Shown here piece after piece: positions 34,584-38,683 of a stretch of 38,683 bases of DNA. Made by a program: the position numbers and the translations under genes. The notes under the pieces are model-generated. The model searched no databases and was not told where the DNA came from. It was given only the letters and a program-made list of their open reading frames with translations. This DNA comes from Eggerthellaceae bacterium. Lineage in GTDB: Bacteria > Actinomycetota > Coriobacteriia > Coriobacteriales > Eggerthellaceae. How positions within the stretch are numbered: position 1 is the stretch's first letter; every line of letters begins with the position of its first letter. The DNA lies in NCBI GenBank assembly GCA_900754955.1, contig CAAEEV010000189.1:1-38683 (forward strand), read 5' to 3'.

Positions 34584-35636
34584 CTATCCTTCGTACTTCA
34601 CCACGCCCGTGCCGGGAACCACCGCACCCACGACGACGGGATCCTCGCCGGCATCGCGCAGATTCGCCGTAACGGCGTCGACCTGTGCAGGATCGACGAT
34701 GAGAATCATGCCGAGGCCCATGTTGAACGTCTTGAGCGCTTCTTCGTCGGAGAGGCCGGCGGCTTCGCAGCCCAGACGGATGACGGCGGGAACCTCCCAA
34801 GCCGCCGTGTCCACGAGCGCATCGAGCGTGTCGGACAGCGCGCGGTTGAGGTTCTCGGTGATGCCGCCGCCCGTGATGTGGGCGAGCGCGCGCACGGCGC
34901 CGGGCAGCGCGCGCAGGCAGCCGAGCACCGGCTTCACGTAAATGCGCGTCGGCGCGAGCAGCGCCTCGCCGAGCGGACGTCCGCCGAGCGCCTCGCAGGG
35001 CGCGGCCAGCTCTTCGGCCGTCTTGCCCTCCGCGAGCACGCGGCGCACGAGCGAGTAGCCATTCGAGTGGAAGCCGCTCGACTTCAGGCCGACGAGCACA
35101 TCGCCTTCACGCACCTTGTCGGGGCCGATCATCTTCGGACGGTCCACCACGCCCACCGTGAAGCCCGACAGATCGTAGTCGTCGGGGTCCATCACGCCGG
35201 GATGCTCGGCCATCTCGCCGCCGATGAGCGCGCAACCCGCCTGGCAGCAGCCCTCGGCGATGCCGCCCACGACGTTGGCCACGTGCTCGCGGCGCAGCTT
35301 GCCGATGGCGATGTAGTCGAGGAAGAACAGCGGCTCGGCACCGCAGGCCAGGATGTCGTTCACGCACATGGCCACCAGGTCGATGCCCACCGTGTCGTGC
35401 TTGCCGATGAGCTGCGCGAGCTTGAGCTTCGTGCCGACGCCGTCGGTGCCCGAGATCATGATGGGATCGTCCATGTCCTTGAACGCCGCGGCGCTGAACA
35501 GGCCGCCGAACCCGCCGATGTCGCCGATCACCTCGGGACGGTAGGTGGAGTGCACGGCGTCTTTGATGGCGTCAACCGCCGCCGCGCCCTCCTCGATGTC
35601 GACGCCGGCCTGGGCGTAGGTCATGTGCTTATCCAT
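34584..35636 (-). CDS. purM: Phosphoribosylformylglycinamidine cyclo-ligase (AIR synthetase)
   Basis: This 350-residue enzyme closes the imidazole ring using ATP. Family signatures are TYAQAGVDIEEGAAAVDAIK, GDIGGFGGLF, MISGTDGVGTKLKLAQ, DLVAMCVNDILACGAEPLFFLDY, GCALIGGEMAEHPGVM, GLKSSGFHSNGYSLVRRV and HITGGGITENL. I chose ATG 35636, with AAGG 9 nt upstream; the in-frame start 30 nt upstream (35666) has none. A TATAAT box precedes it by about 40 nt. It heads a purM-purN-xdhC-like operon, separated from purF by a 529-bp gap. Confidence 0.96.
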   Translation of the reverse strand: MDKHMTYAQAGVDIEEGAAAVDAIKDAVHSTYRPEVIGDIGGFGGLFSAAAFKDMDDPIMISGTDGVGTKLKLAQLIGKHDTVGIDLVAMCVNDILACGAEPLFFLDYIAIGKLRREHVANVVGGIAEGCCQAGCALIGGEMAEHPGVMDPDDYDLSGFTVGVVDRPKMIGPDKVREGDVLVGLKSSGFHSNGYSLVRRVLAEGKTAEELAAPCEALGGRPLGEALLAPTRIYVKPVLGCLRALPGAVRALAHITGGGITENLNRALSDTLDALVDTAAWEVPAVIRLGCEAAGLSDEEALKTFNMGLGMILIVDPAQVDAVTANLRDAGEDPVVVGAVVPGTGVVKYEG

Positions 35637-35677
35637 CGCTGCAATCCTTCCAAAGAGGTCAGTCAAACTGTCAGATC

Positions 35678-35683
35678 ATTATA
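35678..35683 (-). promoter_or_regulatory. -10 box of the purM operon
   Basis: TATAAT on the minus strand lies about 41 nt before the purM ATG, giving a leader of about 35 nt. The -35 box is poorly conserved. Confidence 0.55.
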
Positions 35684-35860
35684 CGTTGTCGCCGCGCCGT
35701 CGCACGCACGTCATCGTCGGGCGCGCGAGGACATCGCGTGCGCGTCATCGCAGGGCGCCTGCCATCATTGAACGCACGCCGCCATCGGACGCACGCGTCC
35801 TGGCCGCAGAGAACGCCGCCGCAAGGCGCTCACCATGGTTCGCAGCATGCAGAAGAGCAA

Positions 35861-35905
35861 CGGGACACCTTATTTCGAAAATCTTCCTGTTTTTCACCGA
35901 AGTAT
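35861..35905 (+). repeat. Inverted repeat element, left copy
   Basis: It begins CGGGACACCTT and ends ACCGAAGTAT, with TTTCGAAA inside. It matches the reverse complement of 36024-36068 at 31 of 45 positions, without gaps, with the best agreement at the two ends. Confidence 0.7.
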
Positions 35906-36023
35906 GCGGAGGGACGTGCGCATCCCAAAACCCATCCCATGTTTTCCAGGCAAAACGCTGATGTCTGGGCACGGAAGGCGCCAAAACGACACCCAGATGG
36001 ATCCACGGCACGGAAGATGGAGG

Positions 36024-36068
36024 ATACTTCGGTCATTTTTCTGCACTTTTTCGCGAAAAGGTGTCCCG
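36024..36068 (-). repeat. Inverted repeat element, right copy
   Basis: On the minus strand it begins CGGGACACCTT and ends ACCGAAGTAT. It contains the perfect palindrome TTTTCGCGAAAA. It is the partner of the copy at 35861-35905, and 118 bp separate them. Confidence 0.7.
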
Positions 36069-36165
36069 CGGCGAGCCGTGGCGCGACCCCACCGCCCGTC
36101 CTACGCGCACGTCACCGCTCCTGGCGCCTCTGCTGCTTCCGTCACCGCCACAGCTCCTGTCGCTT

Positions 36166-37638
36166 CTACCGCGCCTGCTCCTGCTGCTCGAGCTCCCACT
36201 TCGTCAGGAAGCTCTTCTTCGCGATCTCCTCGGGGATCTCAACGGGGTAGTCGCCCGTGAAGCACGCTTCGCAGAATCCAGGGTGCGCCGCGCCCGACAC
36301 CGCCTCGCGCAGGCCCCCGATCGAAATGAACGCGAGCGAATCGGAACCGATGAACGCGTTCATCTCCTCGTTGCTCATGTTCGCCGCGATGAGCTGCTCG
36401 CGCGTGTCGGTGTCGATGCCGTAGAAGCACGGCCACAGCACCTCGGGGCTCACGATGCGCAGGTGCACCTCGGTGGCGCCCGCGTCGCGCAGCATCTGCA
36501 CGAGCTTCTTCGACGTGTTGCCGCGCACGATGGAGTCGTCGATCACCACGAGGCGCTTGCCCGCGATCACACTCGGCAGCGGATTGAGCTTGAGGCGGAT
36601 GCCGAGCTGGCGCATGGCCTGCGTCGGTTGGATGAACGTGCGTCCCACGTAGCGGTTCTTCACGATGCCGTCGGTGAACTGGATGCCGCTCTCCATCGCG
36701 TAGCCGAGCGCCGCCGGCACGCCCGAGTCGGGCACGCCGAGCACGAGGTCGGCGTCGACCGGCGCCTCACGCGCGAGGATGCGCCCCATGCTGCGGCGCG
36801 CCTGGTACACGCTCTGGCCGTCGAGCACGCTGTCGGGGCGCGCGAAGTACACGTACTCGAAGATGCACGCCGCTGGCTTGCGCGCGGGCACGGCCTGCTC
36901 CGACCACATGCCCTGCTCGTTGAAGCGCACCACTTCGCCGGGACGCACGTCGCGCACGTACTCAGCGCCCACGATGTCGAGGCCGCACGTCTCCGACGAC
37001 ACCACCCAGCCGCCGTTGTCGGGCAGCTTGCCGATGCACAGCGGGCGAATGCCGTGCGGGTCGCGGAACGCATAGAGCGAGTCAGCGCTCGCGAGCACCA
37101 TCGCGTAGGCGCCCTCGAGCGTCTCCATCGCGTAGCTGATGCCGTCGCGCAAATGGTGCGTCTGGCGCGTGACGTAGCCGATCGCCTTCGCCGCCACCTC
37201 GGAGTCGGTAGCCGAGCGGAACTGCACGCCCTCGGCCACAAGCCGCGCGCGGATCTTGTTCGTGTTCACGAGCGTGCCGTTGTGCGCGAGCGCGATGAGC
37301 ACGTCGTCGATCGCCGAGATATGCGGCTGAGCCGCCTCCCACGAAGCCGAACCGCCGCTCGTGGAGTAGCGCACGTGGCCCGCCGCCACGAAGCCCTCGA
37401 GCGCCGCAAGCGTGGCCTCGTCGAACACCTGCGTCACAAGGCCGAGGTCCTTCGCAGCCACGACCGTCTCGCCGCCGCCCACCGCGATGCCCGCGCTCTC
37501 CTGGCCGCGGTGCTGCAGCGCCTGCAGGCCGTAGCACGTCATGCGCGCCACTTCCTCGCCGGGCGCGTACACGCCGAAGACCGCGCACTCCTCCTCAAGA
37601 CGATCGGGGCGCTCGCCCGGCATGATGGAATCACTCAT
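36166..37638 (-). CDS. purF: Amidophosphoribosyltransferase
   Basis: This 490-residue enzyme catalyses the first committed step of purine synthesis (PRPP plus glutamine to phosphoribosylamine). C18 in EEECAVFGVY is the Ntn glutaminase nucleophile; an 17-residue propeptide precedes it and must be cleaved. LQHRGQESAGI and the PRPP loop VVIDDSIVRGNTSKK follow. Cysteines in ACIFEYVYFARPDS, WPCFYGIDT and FCEACFTGDYP match the four Fe-S ligands of the B. subtilis-type enzyme, which is O2-sensitive. GGGGAGA lies 5 nt before the ATG. The ATG overlaps the stop of the upstream sortase gene (ATGA). Confidence 0.96.
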   Translation of the reverse strand: MSDSIMPGERPDRLEEECAVFGVYAPGEEVARMTCYGLQALQHRGQESAGIAVGGGETVVAAKDLGLVTQVFDEATLAALEGFVAAGHVRYSTSGGSASWEAAQPHISAIDDVLIALAHNGTLVNTNKIRARLVAEGVQFRSATDSEVAAKAIGYVTRQTHHLRDGISYAMETLEGAYAMVLASADSLYAFRDPHGIRPLCIGKLPDNGGWVVSSETCGLDIVGAEYVRDVRPGEVVRFNEQGMWSEQAVPARKPAACIFEYVYFARPDSVLDGQSVYQARRSMGRILAREAPVDADLVLGVPDSGVPAALGYAMESGIQFTDGIVKNRYVGRTFIQPTQAMRQLGIRLKLNPLPSVIAGKRLVVIDDSIVRGNTSKKLVQMLRDAGATEVHLRIVSPEVLWPCFYGIDTDTREQLIAANMSNEEMNAFIGSDSLAFISIGGLREAVSGAAHPGFCEACFTGDYPVEIPEEIAKKSFLTKWELEQQEQAR

Positions 37639-38683
37639 GAAACTCTCCCCTCGACGGATCCTTCGACGTTGGCGATGTCGCCCTCGTCGACCTGCGCAGC
37701 ACCCGTATCGTCGGCACCGGTGCCGGCGGGCTGGTAATCGGTCACGCTGCAGAACGTAATGATGCGATAGCTGTTATCGGGTGCGTCGCATGTGGAGAAC
37801 GCGAACACCTTGTCGATCTCGGAAGCGGCGGGCGCGGCGGGATCGGGCGTCACCGTCGATGCATCGAGACGCGCCTGGACGTACGCCGTCACGTCGCCCG
37901 GATTAGGAATGACGATGTCGGTCGACGAGCCCGGCACGCGATCGACCGCAAACGATGTGAGCTCGTAGTTGCCCGCAGGCGTGAGCAGGTAGAACGTGCG
38001 ATGCGCGTTGAACGTCGCCGAGTCGGTGAAGCGCGCAAGCAGCGCGAACATCGAGCCGTTCGCCATGTTGTGTCCGTAGATCACGTTCACGGCGTCGGAG
38101 AAGTCGCCCGCGTTCTCGCCCGACAGCATGACACAGCCGTACTCGGCGCCGATGACGTTGCGCGTATTGCCGTTGAAATCGTGGGTGAGATAGTGGGAGT
38201 CGTCGCCGTCGCGGTGCACGATCGGGTAGCTCACGTCGGTGTCGGGAATGTACACCCACGCCACCACGTCGGGATTGACGGCACGCAGGGCGTCCCAGTT
38301 GACCGAGAAATCGGCGAGCGTCGCACCGGACACATCGCTCGGAGCCGAGAAGTTCTCGGACGCGATGTCGTCGTAGGCCCGCTGCCCGCTCCAGTATGAG
38401 AAGCCGATCGCCGCCAGCGCCGCCAAAGACAGCACGAGCACCACGAGCGCCACCCAGAACACCACGCGCCAGGGACCCTTCTTGCGGCTCTGAGTGGAAT
38501 AGCGATCAGCGGCACGCCCGTACTCGCCCGCGGTTGCCGCAGCGGGCACAACAGAGGCCGCAGCACGCGGCGCGGCTTTCTGCGAAGCGACGCGCGGTGC
38601 GGCTCCCTGCGTGGCAGGGCGCCCTACGGGCTCAGACGCTGCGGCGCGCGACGCGCGGGAGGCGCGCTCGTCGGCAGGCGCGC
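37635..38683 (-). CDS. Class B sortase, 5' end beyond the window
   Basis: The frame is open to the window edge (at least 348 residues), so the true start is not seen. An Ala/Pro/Arg-rich cytosolic tail precedes a basic patch and one membrane helix, WRVVFWVALVVLVLSLAALA (~27-46 counted from the GTG at 38549). The extracellular catalytic domain follows: YPIVHRDGDDSHYLTHDF, the catalytic His in VIYGHNM (H160), Cys in FSTCDAPDNSYR (C254) and Arg in YRIITF (R262). SrtB-type sortases join sorting-signal proteins to the wall or build pili. No substrate with a sorting signal is in the window. Its stop overlaps the purF start, so it is probably co-transcribed. GTG 38549 is a possible internal start but lacks a clear ribosome-binding site. 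Confidence 0.9.
   Translation of the reverse strand, partial: APADERASRASRAAASEPVGRPATQGAAPRVASQKAAPRAAASVVPAAATAGEYGRAADRYSTQSRKKGPWRVVFWVALVVLVLSLAALAAIGFSYWSGQRAYDDIASENFSAPSDVSGATLADFSVNWDALRAVNPDVVAWVYIPDTDVSYPIVHRDGDDSHYLTHDFNGNTRNVIGAEYGCVMLSGENAGDFSDAVNVIYGHNMANGSMFALLARFTDSATFNAHRTFYLLTPAGNYELTSFAVDRVPGSSTDIVIPNPGDVTAYVQARLDASTVTPDPAAPAASEIDKVFAFSTCDAPDNSYRIITFCSVTDYQPAGTGADDTGAAQVDEGDIANVEGSVEGRVS

Larger units (their letters stand above)
35684..36165. other. Intergenic region between purM and purF
   Basis: About 480 bp without a credible gene. It holds two diverged inverted copies of a 45-nt element (35861-35905 and 36024-36068), and the stretch between them is less GC-rich than the flanks. 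No terminator with a T tract is evident after purF. Frames crossing it have no ribosome-binding site and no recognisable product. Confidence 0.6.

Noticed and set aside
36061..37737. A 558-codon plus-strand frame antisense to purF
   Set aside because: Arg/His/Ala-rich shadow of purF with no start signal.

Overview
The window is chromosomal DNA from a high-GC, probably anaerobic actinobacterium, most likely class Coriobacteriia (Eggerthellaceae-like). The evidence is the high G+C at third codon positions, a rubredoxin fused to a flavin reductase, a methionine synthase split into two proteins, a ModD-type protein, a class B sortase and the non-mevalonate isoprenoid genes. The taxon is inferred from gene content, not from a marker gene.

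Layout. 0-7.2 kb: a tRNA-Ala(GGC); a VanZ-RDD membrane protein; a YefM/YafQ-type toxin-antitoxin pair whose toxin gene carries a +1 frameshift; a Bcr/CflA-type drug transporter; a two-component system with overlapping genes; and a VTT (TVP38/DedA-like) membrane protein. 7.2-7.9 kb: a non-coding stretch with an AT-rich inverted repeat and a degenerate GCTGGCTTGCC-type repeat field. 7.9-9.3 kb: an Mrp/NBP35 Fe-S ATPase and a small hypothetical gene. 9.3-13.5 kb (minus strand): metF, a stand-alone methionine-synthase reactivation protein and a metH lacking that domain, all overlapping. 13.6-19 kb (minus): ispD, ispF, cysS, a U32 peptidase-like tRNA hydroxylase candidate and, separately, the flavin reductase-rubredoxin. 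19-19.8 kb: a VapBC-like module. 20-23.6 kb (minus): clpC with a CIRCE operator, greA and tatA. 23.8-25.2 kb: an AAA-type ATPase with three tandem 10-mers in its promoter, and tRNA-Pro(CGG). 25.4-28.5 kb (minus): a flippase-like membrane protein followed by an unusual ATP-grasp/hotdog-thioesterase fusion. 28.8-29.6 kb: modD-like. 29.8-38.7 kb: purine synthesis (purH; then purM-purN plus an XdhC-like gene; then purF, which overlaps the stop of a sortase gene running off the window), interrupted by a second MFS exporter.

How the genes fit together. MetF makes 5-methyl-THF, MetH uses it to methylate homocysteine, and the small reactivation protein should re-methylate oxidised cobalamin. PurF, PurM, PurN and PurH cover four blocks of the IMP pathway. 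The XdhC-like gene co-transcribed with purM-purN, together with modD, hints at a link to molybdenum hydroxylases, but no such enzyme lies in the window.

Most interesting items: the ATP-grasp/hotdog fusion with its flippase-like partner; the purM-purN-xdhC-like operon; the sortase-purF ATGA coupling; the frameshifted toxin at a TTT-TGA site; two diverged inverted copies of a 45-nt element between purM and purF; and an extended -10 promoter motif (TGC-TAnnnT) that recurs before at least eight genes. No CRISPR array, IS element, prophage or defence island was seen.
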